A DNA stretch of 64,000 nucleotides, from positions 124,001 through 188,000 of the forward strand of contig CAZVWE010000002.1 of the NCBI GenBank assembly GCA_964631345.1, in the 5' to 3' direction. Every line of letters starts with the position of its first letter. The stretch's first letter is position 1. Shown one piece after another: positions 34,557-43,834 of this stretch. A program made the position numbers and the translations under genes. Source of the DNA: MGBC163016 sp964631345 (lineage in GTDB: Bacteria; Actinomycetota; Coriobacteriia; Coriobacteriales; Eggerthellaceae). Under the pieces are notes generated by a model, which ran no database searches, was not told the DNA's origin, and saw only the letters and a list, made by a program, of their open reading frames with translations.

Positions 34557-37500
34557 ATGACGATTCGTTTTAGGCTCAGAAAAGCGAGCCAGAGTGCCGC
34601 TGCTTGCATAGAATCAAAGTTGGGGCTTCCACGTTTTGTGGCGGCTACCTTGGCTGCACGTGGTATCGAATCTCCAGAAGAAGCTCAAGCGTTTATAAAT
34701 CCCTCCCTTGAGTTTGATTGGAGAAATCCATATGAGCTTCCAGCTATGCAAGAAGTGGTTGATGCGTTAACGCGTGCAATTGACGATAGAAAACACATTG
34801 TTGTTTTTGGAGATTTTGATCTTGATGGGGTTTCTGCAACTACAGTTCTTACGCGTGGAATAAGAGCACTTGGTGGGAAGGCTACACCGTTTATACCTAA
34901 AAGGTTTACTGAAGGATACGGGATAACTGAGGCCGCAGTAAAGCGTATGAAAGAGCTTGAGCCAGATGTAGTAATCACGGTTGACTGTGGGATATCCTGC
35001 AAATGCGAGGTAGAGCAGTTGACGGACGCGGGCATAGAGGTTCTTATAACCGATCACCATGAAGCGGGTACGCTTGTACCTGTTGATGTTCCAGTTTGTG
35101 ATCCGAAACTGACCTTTGATTCTCCTAATACAATTCTTGCAGGGGTAGGCGTTGCCTTAAAGGTTGTACAAGCGCTTGGTTCACGCAAAGGTTTTCCGTA
35201 TCTATGGCGAAGCTACACTGATTTTGCAACTCTTGGAACAATAGCGGATCGTGTGCCAATGGTTGGACAAAATAGAGCGCTTGTAACCGATGGTCTTCAG
35301 AAACTAAATGAAAGTCCAAGGCCTTGCATTGAGGCGTTGCGAGCGGTATGCGGCACATTAGATAAAGAGCTTACGTCTACGAACTTAAGCTTTTCGTTGA
35401 TACCTAGACTCAATGCGGCTGGACGCATGGGGGATGCACAGCTTGCTCTTGATTTGCTGATGTCAGATAGTTTCGAAGAGGCTAATGAATTTGCTGCCAA
35501 ACTTGAAGAGACAAACAACTTAAGAAGAATTAAAGAAGCCGAACTTGCATCTATTGCGAAAGAACAAGCAAGTGATGTATATGCAGGTGAGCGTTCTTTG
35601 GTAGTTGCAGGTATTGGGTGGCATGAAGGTGTTAAAGGAATTGTCGCATCAAGACTTGTAAACCAATATGGAGTTCCGTGCGTTCTTTTTACGATAGAAA
35701 ATGACGAAGCACGAGGGTCGGGTCGTTCTGTTGGAAGCGTTAATTTGTTTAAAGCAGTTGAATCAACAAGCGATTTGCTTACGCGATTTGGGGGTCATGA
35801 GGCTGCGGTTGGAGTAACCCTTCCAGCTGATAAACTCCCCGAATTTACAAGACGTTTAAACGAATATATGGAAAAGCTTCCGCAAGAAGACTTTGAGCCA
35901 ATGACAGATGTGGATGTGTGCGTAGGATTATCTGAGTTAACGCTTGAAAATGTTGCCGCTTTGGATGTTTTGGCTCCTTTTGGCCAGGATAATCCCGTTC
36001 CTGTGTTTCTTGCTAAAAATGTTGCCCTTGAAAAGGTGAGAGCAGTTGGTGCAGATAAAAATCATCTTTCTTGTGCGCTTACAGATGGGCTTTATAGCAT
36101 AGATGCAATTCTTTTCCATTGCGAGAATTTGGAATCGCTTCTTTATAGCGACAGACTTGTAAATGCTGCTTTCACCGTTCAAATTGACGAATGGCGAGGC
36201 AGACGCAATGTGAAAGCAATGCTTGAAGTTCTAGCCCCTGCGAATTCTTGTTGTGCATGTGATTCGTGGGTAGATCCTGAAATGGCTGTTTTTTTCAAAA
36301 GACTCTTTATGGAAAACGATCTTACTGCTTCGTCTATATGTAGAAGACGTCATGGTTGTCATAGTGCAGAAGCGCCTGCACACAAGGCGTATTGTGAAAA
36401 ATTAAAGTGCGCCCGTCGTAAGTGGGAAGATGAGGCAAGACAAAACCCTGAGGCGTTGATAGGTGAACTTGTGTCAGCCGTTATTGGGAACAATAACATG
36501 CATGCTGCGCAATCAGAAATCTTGGATAGATTGCGTGAAGGGATTTCAACTTTAGGTGTTATGGCTACAGGTAGAGGAAAATCGCTTGTATTTCAGGTGT
36601 TTGCTGCTCTGCAAGCCCTTCAAAATAAAAAGGTCAGTCTCTTTGTTTATCCACTTCGGGCATTAATGGCTGATCAGGCTTATCACATGGATCGCCAGTT
36701 TGCCGCATTTGGTCTTAGGCTTGAGGTTCTAAATGGCGAAAGCACGATAGAGGAACGCGATCGAATATATGCAGGCCTTCAAGCAGGGGAGGTAGATATC
36801 GTGCTTACTACCCCTGAATATCTTGAGCTGCATGCTGATAAAATTGCCGAATGTGGGCGTATCGGGTTTATGGTGATTGATGAGGCTCACCATATCGGTC
36901 TTGCAAAAGCGGGTAATCGTATCTCTTATGGAAAACTCGATGATGTAGTCGCAAAGCTTGGCAGACCAACTGTTCTTGCGGTTACTGCCACGGCTCCAAG
37001 TGATGTTGCATCTAAGATATCTCGAGTCCTTCCAATAGAAGATAGCGTTGTAGATAATTCAAGCAGGGATAATCTGCATATCGATGACAGGCGCAACATT
37101 AAGAATCGCGATGATTATTTGGCGTGTGTTATAGCTAACGGTGGAAAATGCATAGTTTATGTAAATTCACGTGAACAGTCCGTTGGTGTTGCAAGAAGGC
37201 TTAGACGTCGTGTCCCGCAACTTGCTATGCGCATTGGGTTTTATAATGCTGGCCTTTCACGTGATGAAAGACTTCGAATAGAATCGCTTTTCAGAAAAGG
37301 GGAGTTGCAGGTTCTTGTATCAACATCGGCATTTGGGGAGGGTATTGATATCCCAGATATTCGTCATGTCGTGCTTTACCATATGCCATTTTCCGATGTC
37401 GAGTTTAATCAAATGTCAGGTCGTGCAGGACGCGATGGACGTGATGCTTGGGTACACCTTCTTTATGGAAAACAAGACTATGCTATTAATGAGGGAATCC

Positions 37501-37922
37501 TTACAGAGATGACTCCCGCACGTGATGTAATGGCACAGGTTTATAGCAAAATTCGCGAAGAGCAAAGAAAACGTCCAGGGTGCTGGATGCGCATGGGTTT
37601 CGAACAGTTAGCAGATCTTGTAAGCGATGATTTCAGAATTATATCAACGCAAGCTTGTGAGTGCGGTCTTTCTGTATTTAGTGAGCTTGGGCTAATTGAT
37701 TGTAAACAGGTGTTTAATAATGGTGTTGAAGAGCGGGAATTCCGCATTAACGAAAACGCTCCTGAGGTTGAACTAACCGATTCGGTTAGATATCGTGAAG
37801 GCTTAGACGAGATGGATTCATTTAGGGCATTTAGGGATTGGGCTATGAGATGTGATTTACATGGTATTTCTATGCGAATCACGCATCCTATAACTCCAAG
37901 CAATAGTGAAGGTAATGATTAA
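34557..37922 (+). CDS. recJ: RecJ exonuclease fused to a RecQ-type DEAH helicase
   Basis: 1121 residues. The N-terminal 560 are RecJ, a 5'-3' single-strand DNA exonuclease: FGDFDLDGVSA, TVDCGIS, ITDHHEAG, GTIADRVPM, and the DHHA1 motif GGHEAAVGVTL. A cysteine-rich linker (about 563-615, with CCAC, CRRRHGC, YCEKLKC) may bind zinc. From about 640 a superfamily 2 helicase follows: ATGRGKS (Walker A, about 669-675), VIDEAHH (about 773), VTATAP, STSAFGEGIDIP and QMSGRAGRDG (about 956). RecJ and RecQ act together in E. coli strand resection, so the fusion joins nuclease and unwinding in one chain. No strong RBS; AAGG is 13 bases upstream. Confidence 0.93.
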   Translation: MTIRFRLRKASQSAAACIESKLGLPRFVAATLAARGIESPEEAQAFINPSLEFDWRNPYELPAMQEVVDALTRAIDDRKHIVVFGDFDLDGVSATTVLTRGIRALGGKATPFIPKRFTEGYGITEAAVKRMKELEPDVVITVDCGISCKCEVEQLTDAGIEVLITDHHEAGTLVPVDVPVCDPKLTFDSPNTILAGVGVALKVVQALGSRKGFPYLWRSYTDFATLGTIADRVPMVGQNRALVTDGLQKLNESPRPCIEALRAVCGTLDKELTSTNLSFSLIPRLNAAGRMGDAQLALDLLMSDSFEEANEFAAKLEETNNLRRIKEAELASIAKEQASDVYAGERSLVVAGIGWHEGVKGIVASRLVNQYGVPCVLFTIENDEARGSGRSVGSVNLFKAVESTSDLLTRFGGHEAAVGVTLPADKLPEFTRRLNEYMEKLPQEDFEPMTDVDVCVGLSELTLENVAALDVLAPFGQDNPVPVFLAKNVALEKVRAVGADKNHLSCALTDGLYSIDAILFHCENLESLLYSDRLVNAAFTVQIDEWRGRRNVKAMLEVLAPANSCCACDSWVDPEMAVFFKRLFMENDLTASSICRRRHGCHSAEAPAHKAYCEKLKCARRKWEDEARQNPEALIGELVSAVIGNNNMHAAQSEILDRLREGISTLGVMATGRGKSLVFQVFAALQALQNKKVSLFVYPLRALMADQAYHMDRQFAAFGLRLEVLNGESTIEERDRIYAGLQAGEVDIVLTTPEYLELHADKIAECGRIGFMVIDEAHHIGLAKAGNRISYGKLDDVVAKLGRPTVLAVTATAPSDVASKISRVLPIEDSVVDNSSRDNLHIDDRRNIKNRDDYLACVIANGGKCIVYVNSREQSVGVARRLRRRVPQLAMRIGFYNAGLSRDERLRIESLFRKGELQVLVSTSAFGEGIDIPDIRHVVLYHMPFSDVEFNQMSGRAGRDGRDAWVHLLYGKQDYAINEGILTEMTPARDVMAQVYSKIREEQRKRPGCWMRMGFEQLADLVSDDFRIISTQACECGLSVFSELGLIDCKQVFNNGVEEREFRINENAPEVELTDSVRYREGLDEMDSFRAFRDWAMRCDLHGISMRITHPITPSNSEGND

Positions 37923-37941
37923 GCTTAAGGTTTTGATTTAA

Positions 37942-40233
37942 ATGGTAGCTAATTCAAAACATAATAAAGAGTTCAAAACGCCAGAGGAAGCTTTCTCAGA
38001 GCTTTCAGAACTTTGCGTTAAATACATGTCTGAGCCTGAACAGGCCATGATTCGTGAAGCTTATGAGTTTGCGCTTAATGCTCATAATGGACAACTTCGT
38101 AAATCTGGAGAACCCTTTATAGTGCATCCAGTTGAAGTTGCAATTATCCTCGCTGATTTAAGAATGGATGCCGAAACAATTTGTGCAGCACTTCTTCATG
38201 ACACTGTAGAAGATACTGAAGTTACATCCGAGGATGTAGAAGATAGATTCGGCTCCGATGTACGCGCTTTGGTGGAAGGCGTTACAAAAATCACGCGTAT
38301 TGAAGTTGAGTCATTGTCAGATGAACAGGCAGCAACAATCCGCAAGATGTTTGTTGCCATGTCAAAAGATATTCGCGTAATTGTAATTAAGCTTGCTGAC
38401 AGGCTGCATAATATGCGCACTCTCGCATCCCTGAAGGAAGATAGGCGTATTTTTAAGTCGCGCGAAACACTTGAAATTTATGCGCCAATCGCTCATAGAC
38501 TTGGTATTAATTCGATTAAATGGGAACTTGAAGATTTAGCCTTCTTTTACCTTGAACCAAATAAATATAAACAAGTCTCTCGCATGGTTGCAGATTCTAT
38601 AACGGAGCGTGAGGCCTATCTTTCAAATGTGATCGATATTCTTCAAGCAGAAATGGATAAAGTCGGGGTTCCTTCACGCATTATGGGACGTCCGAAGCAT
38701 CTTTATTCGATCTATCAAAAGATGACCAAGAAAGGCAAAGGCTTTTCTGAGATTTACGATCTTATAGCTGTAAGGATAATTGTTCCTACGGTCAAAGATT
38801 GTTATTCAGCGCTAGGTGCTGTGCATACGATTTGGCATCCTATGCCAGGTCGCTTTAAAGACTACATTGCGATGCCAAAATACAATATGTATCAGTCGCT
38901 GCATACAACGGTGATGGGCCCTGCCGCACGGCCTTTGGAAGTGCAAATTAGAACTGAAGAGATGCACAGAGCAAGCGAATATGGTGTGGCAGCGCACTGG
39001 AGATACAAAGAAGGCTCTGGAAAAGTAAGCACAGATGAGCTGGATAAACAGCTTGCGTGGTTGCGCGAGATGATTGATTGGCAAGATGAAACAGAGGATT
39101 CTCGCGAATTCTTAAAGACTCTTAAGATGGATCTTGATAATGCTGAGGTATACGTTTTCACTCCAAATGGAGATGTGAAAACACTTCGTGCTGGTGCAAC
39201 CCCTGTGGATTTTGCATACTCCATCCACACAGAAGTTGGAAATCATTGTGTAGGTGCGAAGGTAAACGGCGCCATTGTTCCTTTAACTTATGAGCTAAAA
39301 ACAGGAGATCGCGTAGAGATTCTTACGTCTAAGAGCGCAAGCCCATCGCGTGATTGGTTAAACATTGTTCAAACGCCATCTGCAAGGAACAAAATACGTG
39401 CTCATTTTTCTAGGATGACACGTTCAACCGATGTGCAAGATGGGCGCGATATGCTTATGCGCGAAATGCGAAAGCACGGATTTGGGCTTTCCAGTGCACG
39501 AACAGCGCGCGCCTTAAAATCAGTATCTGAGGCTATGGGCTTTACGGATCCTGATGATATGTTTGTACAGTTATCGCGTGGGAAAGAAAATGCGCAACAT
39601 GTAGCAAATAGAATGCTTAAGCTTTTGGTTGACAATGCAAAAGCTGAAGAAGAACGCCCGAATATGGGCACAGGTTCTAGCTCTACTGGCGTAATGGCGC
39701 CGATGCTTACGAGCGTGAAACGTCCTAAAAAACACGAAACGCATGCAGGTAATGGTGTTGTTGTAAAGGGAATAGATGATGTGTTGGTGCGTCTTTCAAG
39801 GTGCTGTAATCCAGTCCCAGGAGATGACATTATAGGTTTTGTAACACGAGGTCGCGGCGTTAGTGTACATCGCGCTGATTGTCCCAATGCAGATGATTTA
39901 AAGCGCAATCCGGAGCGCATAATTGAGGTCTCTTGGGAGAGTAAGCCTTCATCTACAGTTCTTTATAAGGTTGATCTTTACGTTGAAGCTATAGATCGCA
40001 TGAATTTACTGCTGGATGTATCTAGGGTGCTTTCAGAGGCTGGAGCGAATGTACTGTCGTGTTCTACCAACACACACAGAGATAATATGGTCGAGATGCG
40101 GTTTCTAATCGAGATCAGCGATCTTTCTAAGATCGAGACAGCAATTGAGGGTCTAAAGGATGTTGAATGTGTCTTTGATGCAAGGCGCATGAACCCTAAT
40201 GAGGCCATGACCAAAAAAAGTGAGAGGAAATGA
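37942..40233 (+). CDS. relA: Bifunctional (p)ppGpp synthetase/hydrolase (RSH)
   Basis: Stringent-response enzyme of 763 residues. The HD hydrolase domain is intact (His62 in FIVHPVEVA, His86-Asp87 in LLHDTVEDT, then KLADRLHNMRTL). The synthetase domain has RPKHLYSIYQKM, DLIAVRIIV and DYIAMPKYNMYQSLHTTV. TGS (EVYVFTPNGDVKTLRAGATPVDFAY), a zinc-finger/CC region (SRCCNPVPGDDIIGFVT) and a C-terminal ACT domain follow. Both catalytic halves look functional. The stop precedes the next ATG by 1 base. Confidence 0.96.
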   Translation: MVANSKHNKEFKTPEEAFSELSELCVKYMSEPEQAMIREAYEFALNAHNGQLRKSGEPFIVHPVEVAIILADLRMDAETICAALLHDTVEDTEVTSEDVEDRFGSDVRALVEGVTKITRIEVESLSDEQAATIRKMFVAMSKDIRVIVIKLADRLHNMRTLASLKEDRRIFKSRETLEIYAPIAHRLGINSIKWELEDLAFFYLEPNKYKQVSRMVADSITEREAYLSNVIDILQAEMDKVGVPSRIMGRPKHLYSIYQKMTKKGKGFSEIYDLIAVRIIVPTVKDCYSALGAVHTIWHPMPGRFKDYIAMPKYNMYQSLHTTVMGPAARPLEVQIRTEEMHRASEYGVAAHWRYKEGSGKVSTDELDKQLAWLREMIDWQDETEDSREFLKTLKMDLDNAEVYVFTPNGDVKTLRAGATPVDFAYSIHTEVGNHCVGAKVNGAIVPLTYELKTGDRVEILTSKSASPSRDWLNIVQTPSARNKIRAHFSRMTRSTDVQDGRDMLMREMRKHGFGLSSARTARALKSVSEAMGFTDPDDMFVQLSRGKENAQHVANRMLKLLVDNAKAEEERPNMGTGSSSTGVMAPMLTSVKRPKKHETHAGNGVVVKGIDDVLVRLSRCCNPVPGDDIIGFVTRGRGVSVHRADCPNADDLKRNPERIIEVSWESKPSSTVLYKVDLYVEAIDRMNLLLDVSRVLSEAGANVLSCSTNTHRDNMVEMRFLIEISDLSKIETAIEGLKDVECVFDARRMNPNEAMTKKSERK

Positions 40234-40234
40234 T

Positions 40235-40909
40235 ATGGCGAGCAAGTCGTATTCGATAGAAGGACTCTGCGTTGATGTTGAGGTTTTGATCATAGGGCCG
40301 CTTGAGAACAACGTCTATATCATTTCTGATGCACAGGGCACTTTGGTGGTCGATCCATCGGATGATGCTGAGCGTATACTTGCTGCATTGGGAGATAGAA
40401 AGCTTGATGCAATCGTAATTACACATGGACATTGGGATCATACTGGAGCTGCATGTGAACTCAGAGAAAAAACAGGCGCTCCTGTTATTGCGTCTGTTGA
40501 TGATGCATCTTGGATCGAAAACCCTGAGGAAAGATATGCCGGAATCAAAGGTACTGCTTGCAGCGTTGATAGACGGGTGAAAAGCGGGGATGTAATTAAA
40601 ACTGGTGGTATGGAGTGGAAAGTAATTGAGACTCCAGGACATTCGCCGGGATCGATATGTTTATTTTTAATTCCTCAATTTGGCAATCATAAAGATGGTC
40701 TTCCAGTGCTTATTAGTGGGGATACACTTTTTGCGGGATGCACAGGACGTACCGATTTTGAAGGTGGATCTGTTGCTCAGATGGCGGCTTCTATGAAGAA
40801 ATTAGCAAAGCTTCCGGATGATGTTGTTGTGCTTCCAGGTCACAATTCACCAACAACTATAGGCAATGAGCGACGTACGTTTGCCGTCTTTGGAGATGAA
40901 CCCGAATAA
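40235..40909 (+). CDS. Metallo-beta-lactamase-fold hydrolase, glyoxalase II-like
   Basis: About 224 residues. The metal-binding motif ITHGHWDHTGAA (HxHxDH), then TPGHSPGSI, SGDTLFAGCTGRTDF and LPGHNSPTTIGNERR define the small hydroxyacylglutathione-hydrolase-like group. Such proteins often follow the RSH gene in actinobacteria; substrates are generally unknown. Start at ATG 40235 with GAGAGG 7 bases before it, inside the relA end; the in-frame GTG at 40220 is less likely. Confidence 0.9.
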   Translation: MASKSYSIEGLCVDVEVLIIGPLENNVYIISDAQGTLVVDPSDDAERILAALGDRKLDAIVITHGHWDHTGAACELREKTGAPVIASVDDASWIENPEERYAGIKGTACSVDRRVKSGDVIKTGGMEWKVIETPGHSPGSICLFLIPQFGNHKDGLPVLISGDTLFAGCTGRTDFEGGSVAQMAASMKKLAKLPDDVVVLPGHNSPTTIGNERRTFAVFGDEPE

Positions 40910-40921
40910 GCGTTCATGCTC

Positions 40922-40930
40922 TGTTAGAAT
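40922..40930 (+). promoter_or_regulatory. Extended -10 promoter upstream of the phosphate transporter
   Basis: TGTTAGAAT is a TGn-extended -10 hexamer (TAGAAT 40925-40930). Transcription would begin near 40937, inside the following hexamer repeat array, which then forms the 5' leader of the transporter mRNA. No -35 is visible, as often with extended -10 promoters. Confidence 0.4.
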
Positions 40931-40932
40931 CG

Positions 40933-40974
40933 TTTTGGTTTTGGTTTTGGTTTTGATTTTGGTTTTGATTTTGA
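40933..40974 (+). repeat. Seven tandem hexamers TTTTGR
   Basis: Seven perfect-length units: TTTTGG three times, TTTTGA, TTTTGG, TTTTGA, TTTTGA. They fill the leader between the MBL hydrolase gene and the AAGGAA ribosome-binding site of the transporter. Such simple repeats can change copy number by slipped-strand pairing, here altering leader length in steps of 6. Confidence 0.9.
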
Positions 40975-40987
40975 TGGAAGGAAACGC

Positions 40988-42046
40988 TTGGAACTCGAGC
41001 TCTCGTTTTTTCTGAACGAACTTATTACGAGTCCAATGTTTCTATTTGTCGCGATTTTAAACATTGGCGTCATAATCGTAAATGGTGCAACTGATGCACC
41101 GAATGCAATTGCTACCGCGGTTTCAACTAGGGCGATGAAGCCAAGGCATGCCATCATTATGGCAGCTATCTGTAACTTTGTAGGTCTTTTAGTTATTTCA
41201 CTGATATCTCCTGCCGTTGCTCAAACAATATTTAATATGGTTGATTTTGGAACCGATGCTCATTCTGCGCTTGTAACGCTTATGGCTGCTATGGTTTCCA
41301 TTATCGTCTGGGGAGCAACCGCATGGTGGTTTGGCATCCCCACATCGCAATCTCACTCTTTGATCGCAGGGCTTACAGGAGCTGCCATTGCGCTTATGGG
41401 AAGCTTGGATGCGATCAATTGGTCTGAATGGATCAAGGTGATCTATGGCATTTTACTTTCAACGCTTATGGGATTTGGACTTGGGTGGATAAATCTCAAG
41501 GTAATTATGAAGCTGTTCCAAAATGCCAATCGCCAGAACGCAAATCGCTTCTTTAAGGGAGCTCAGATATTTGCAGGTGCAGGTGTTGCTTTTATGCATG
41601 GTGCTCAAGATGGCCAGAAGTTCATGAGTATTTTTATCCTTGCGATTATGATGGCTGCAGGCCTTGGGATGGATCCATCTGCTCTAGATACGCTTCCTGT
41701 GTGGCTTATGATCATTTGTGCGCTAACGATGGGTGCTGGTACCGCTATGGGCGGCGAGCGTATCATCAAAAGTGTTGGCGTTGATATGGTAAAGCTTGAA
41801 GCCTATCAAGGATTTGCCGCAAGCCTATCAACCTGTATAAGCCTTGTGGTGGCTACATTTGGAGGTCTTCCAGTTTCAACCACACATACAAACACTACAG
41901 CGATTATGGGCGTAGGTGCAGCGAAAAACCCAAAGCGTGTTAAGTGGTCAATCGCGATTGACATGGTGAAGACCTGGGTACTAACTTTTCCCGGATGTGG
42001 CCTTTTAGGTTTTGTATTCGCGAAGATATTCTTACTTATCTTCTGA
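40988..42046 (+). CDS. pit: PiT-family inorganic phosphate transporter
   Basis: 352-residue membrane protein of the PiT family (phosphate/cation symport). The N-terminal signature NGATDAPNAIATAVSTR and the second-half copy FMHGAQDGQKFM are the two inverted PiT motifs; GIPTSQSHSLIAGLTGAA and GLPVSTTHTNTTAIMGVG are the matching helix-turn motifs. The TTG start is well supported by GGAAGGAA 4-5 bases upstream. The next gene encodes the DUF47/PhoU-like partner usually paired with Pit. Confidence 0.94.
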   Translation: MELELSFFLNELITSPMFLFVAILNIGVIIVNGATDAPNAIATAVSTRAMKPRHAIIMAAICNFVGLLVISLISPAVAQTIFNMVDFGTDAHSALVTLMAAMVSIIVWGATAWWFGIPTSQSHSLIAGLTGAAIALMGSLDAINWSEWIKVIYGILLSTLMGFGLGWINLKVIMKLFQNANRQNANRFFKGAQIFAGAGVAFMHGAQDGQKFMSIFILAIMMAAGLGMDPSALDTLPVWLMIICALTMGAGTAMGGERIIKSVGVDMVKLEAYQGFAASLSTCISLVVATFGGLPVSTTHTNTTAIMGVGAAKNPKRVKWSIAIDMVKTWVLTFPGCGLLGFVFAKIFLLIF

Positions 42047-42114
42047 TGTGTTAAATCATCTGTTAAAGTTCAGTTTATCCAGCTTCATGTTTGCAAAATC
42101 ACCGGAGGTGCTTG

Positions 42115-42744
42115 ATGGCAAAAAAAGGTAAGTTTAACTACTACAAGGCCTATGAAACCTTAACGGGTCTGGCTGTACGTGAGGCTGATCTACTTATCGA
42201 AACTATCAAGGGTTTTGATGGCACAGAGAAGCTTGAAGGAACAATGCTAGAAATGCACGCCTTAGAAAATCAAGGCGATGTGATCAATCATGACATCTTT
42301 TCTTACGTAGCAACAGATTTTATGCCACCGGTTGATCGCGAGGATATCGTCTCTTTGGCAAGTGCTCTTGATAACGTTTTGGACTATATCGAAGATGTGG
42401 TTGTACACATGTATATGTACAACGTGCAAACAATATCGCCTAATGCACTAGGGTTTGCGAAGTTGATCAGAAAATCCTGTATTGCGCTTGATTCTATGAT
42501 TTGTGAATTCCATAACTTTAAGAAGAATAAGAAATTCAGACAGTTGCTTGTTGATATCAATTCATATGAAGAAGAAGCTGATGCTTTATATACCAAGGCT
42601 ATGAGGAGTTTGCACACACAAAAAGACATGGATGTGTTGCATGTACTTGTTTGGTCGAGGCTTTATGAACGAATGGAAAAATGCGCCGATGCAACCGAAC
42701 ATGCGGCGGACATCGTATCCACTATTGTGTTGAAAAACACGTGA
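42115..42744 (+). CDS. DUF47 (PhoU-like) Pit accessory protein
   Basis: 209-residue all-helical protein of the DUF47 family, related to PhoU, often encoded beside Pit and thought to control phosphate uptake. Visible family marks: LEGTMLEMHALENQGDVINHDIF, PVDREDIVSLASALDNVLDYIEDVV and the late YERMEKCADATEHAADIV. The metal-binding-type ExxxD pattern recurs in both three-helix halves. Start at ATG 42115 because CGGAGGTG lies 4-5 bases ahead; the ORF has an unsupported ATG at 42091. Confidence 0.9.
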   Translation: MAKKGKFNYYKAYETLTGLAVREADLLIETIKGFDGTEKLEGTMLEMHALENQGDVINHDIFSYVATDFMPPVDREDIVSLASALDNVLDYIEDVVVHMYMYNVQTISPNALGFAKLIRKSCIALDSMICEFHNFKKNKKFRQLLVDINSYEEEADALYTKAMRSLHTQKDMDVLHVLVWSRLYERMEKCADATEHAADIVSTIVLKNT

Positions 42745-42773
42745 TGAGGTACTGATATTATCGAAAGCGTCAG

Positions 42774-43730
42774 TTAGATGTCCTCGATTTTGACAACGAC
42801 AGCATCTGTTGGGCATCCATTGAAATCAACGCCTGAAACAATAGACTCAATCTGTGTGCTATTCATGTCCATAAGTTGGGGCACAACATGTAAAGCGCGG
42901 TTTTGTGCCGATTTATAGATATCCCAAAAACTGTCGGTTGAGATTTCATCTGTAAAAGGATTCACCCATTTTTCGTGATTTCTATTATCAAAGTCAGACT
43001 CGTATATGAGTTTATTTTGGTGACTAAACGCTTGCAAGAATGAGTGATTTCTAAAGAGCCTTTCGGCAAACCCAAAAGCTGCACGTTTTGTGCCAGTGGG
43101 AGACCTGGTTATTGATAGTAGTGTTTTGTAGTTGTTAAGAGATACAGAAAACGCATCTTCAGGAATTGTTTTTCCAAATAAATTAAAGGCTATATTTTTG
43201 TATAAAAGCGAAATAACCTTGGCTGTGCGGGGGCTCATCCGAAGAGCGCAACTAGATATATCGAAAGAGGAAATCGTAGTGTTTTGCTTTGTTGAAAGAC
43301 AAAGGATATCAAGTTCGCTTTCGATCTCCGTATGTACTTCTGATCCATCTTTTCGACTGAGGCCATCAATTCCAGCGTCGCATATTGCATATTGTTGTGA
43401 ATAAACAAATGGGTGCATCGATCTGTCTAGTTCGAAATGACAGATCAGTCCTTGAATATAGCTCTTTCCAATTGGATAAAGATCAGGTGGGAGCATACGT
43501 ATCGCATCTACGAAGGCCTCGATTAGCTTTACGGGATCAGATCTGTGCATCATGCGCCCTAAATACCAAACAGAAGACAAGCGAGGATTTGGTACGCTAA
43601 AGAAGAAAACATCAGGCCCTTGATTGCCAACTATAAATGCATCGAATGTATCTTTATCTTCCCCAATTGATTCAAATTGCTTCTCATATATTTCTTTTCC
43701 GAAAAGAAAATGAGTGATTACAGCAGGCAT
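42774..43730 (-). CDS. Zinc-dependent phospholipase C-family protein
   Basis: 318 residues. The N-terminus MPAVITHFLFGKEIYE and GNQGPDVFFF plus GLICHFELDRSMHPFVYS match the PF00882 zinc-dependent phospholipase C group, whose His and Asp residues hold zinc. No signal peptide is seen, unlike the secreted clostridial enzymes; the protein is probably cytosolic. The last 130 residues carry no recognised domain. Start at ATG 43730 with AGGAAG 5 bases upstream rather than the GTG at 43736. Convergent with the DUF47 gene. True substrate unknown. Confidence 0.82.
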   Translation of the reverse strand: MPAVITHFLFGKEIYEKQFESIGEDKDTFDAFIVGNQGPDVFFFSVPNPRLSSVWYLGRMMHRSDPVKLIEAFVDAIRMLPPDLYPIGKSYIQGLICHFELDRSMHPFVYSQQYAICDAGIDGLSRKDGSEVHTEIESELDILCLSTKQNTTISSFDISSCALRMSPRTAKVISLLYKNIAFNLFGKTIPEDAFSVSLNNYKTLLSITRSPTGTKRAAFGFAERLFRNHSFLQAFSHQNKLIYESDFDNRNHEKWVNPFTDEISTDSFWDIYKSAQNRALHVVPQLMDMNSTQIESIVSGVDFNGCPTDAVVVKIEDI

Positions 43731-43741
43731 ATACACTTCCT

Positions 43742-43802
43742 AACGTTCCATGAACAGCATTCTTGCATTATAGAGGCGCTCATACCTATATAATCAACGT
43801 TC
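43742..43802. promoter_or_regulatory. lysC promoter region with repeated AACGTTC elements
   Basis: AACGTTC stands at 43742-43748 and at 43796-43802, and each is followed within 2-3 bases by GAA, giving GTTC-CAT-GAAC and GTTC-GT-GAAT inverted repeats. Between them is a perfect TATAAT (43789-43794). The second element lies 2 bases after the -10 box and would overlap the transcription start, fitting a repressor pair acting by looping. No convincing -35; regulator unknown. Confidence 0.35.
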
Positions 43803-43834
43803 GTGAATTGAATAAATAGAGAAACAAAGAAAAG

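Noticed and set aside
39402..39920. 172-codon minus-strand ORF inside the RSH gene
   Set aside because: It is antisense to the conserved TGS-to-zinc-finger region of RSH and has no domain similarity I can see.
40924..41157. Minus-strand ORF with Lys-Pro repeats over the TTTTGR array
   Set aside because: It is a direct shadow of the simple repeat and of the pit gene, with no RBS.
43737..43834. Lysine riboswitch before lysC
   Set aside because: The spacer from the neighbouring gene is under 100 bases, and only about 35 would be transcribed from the visible -10. That is too short for the about 180-nt lysine aptamer.
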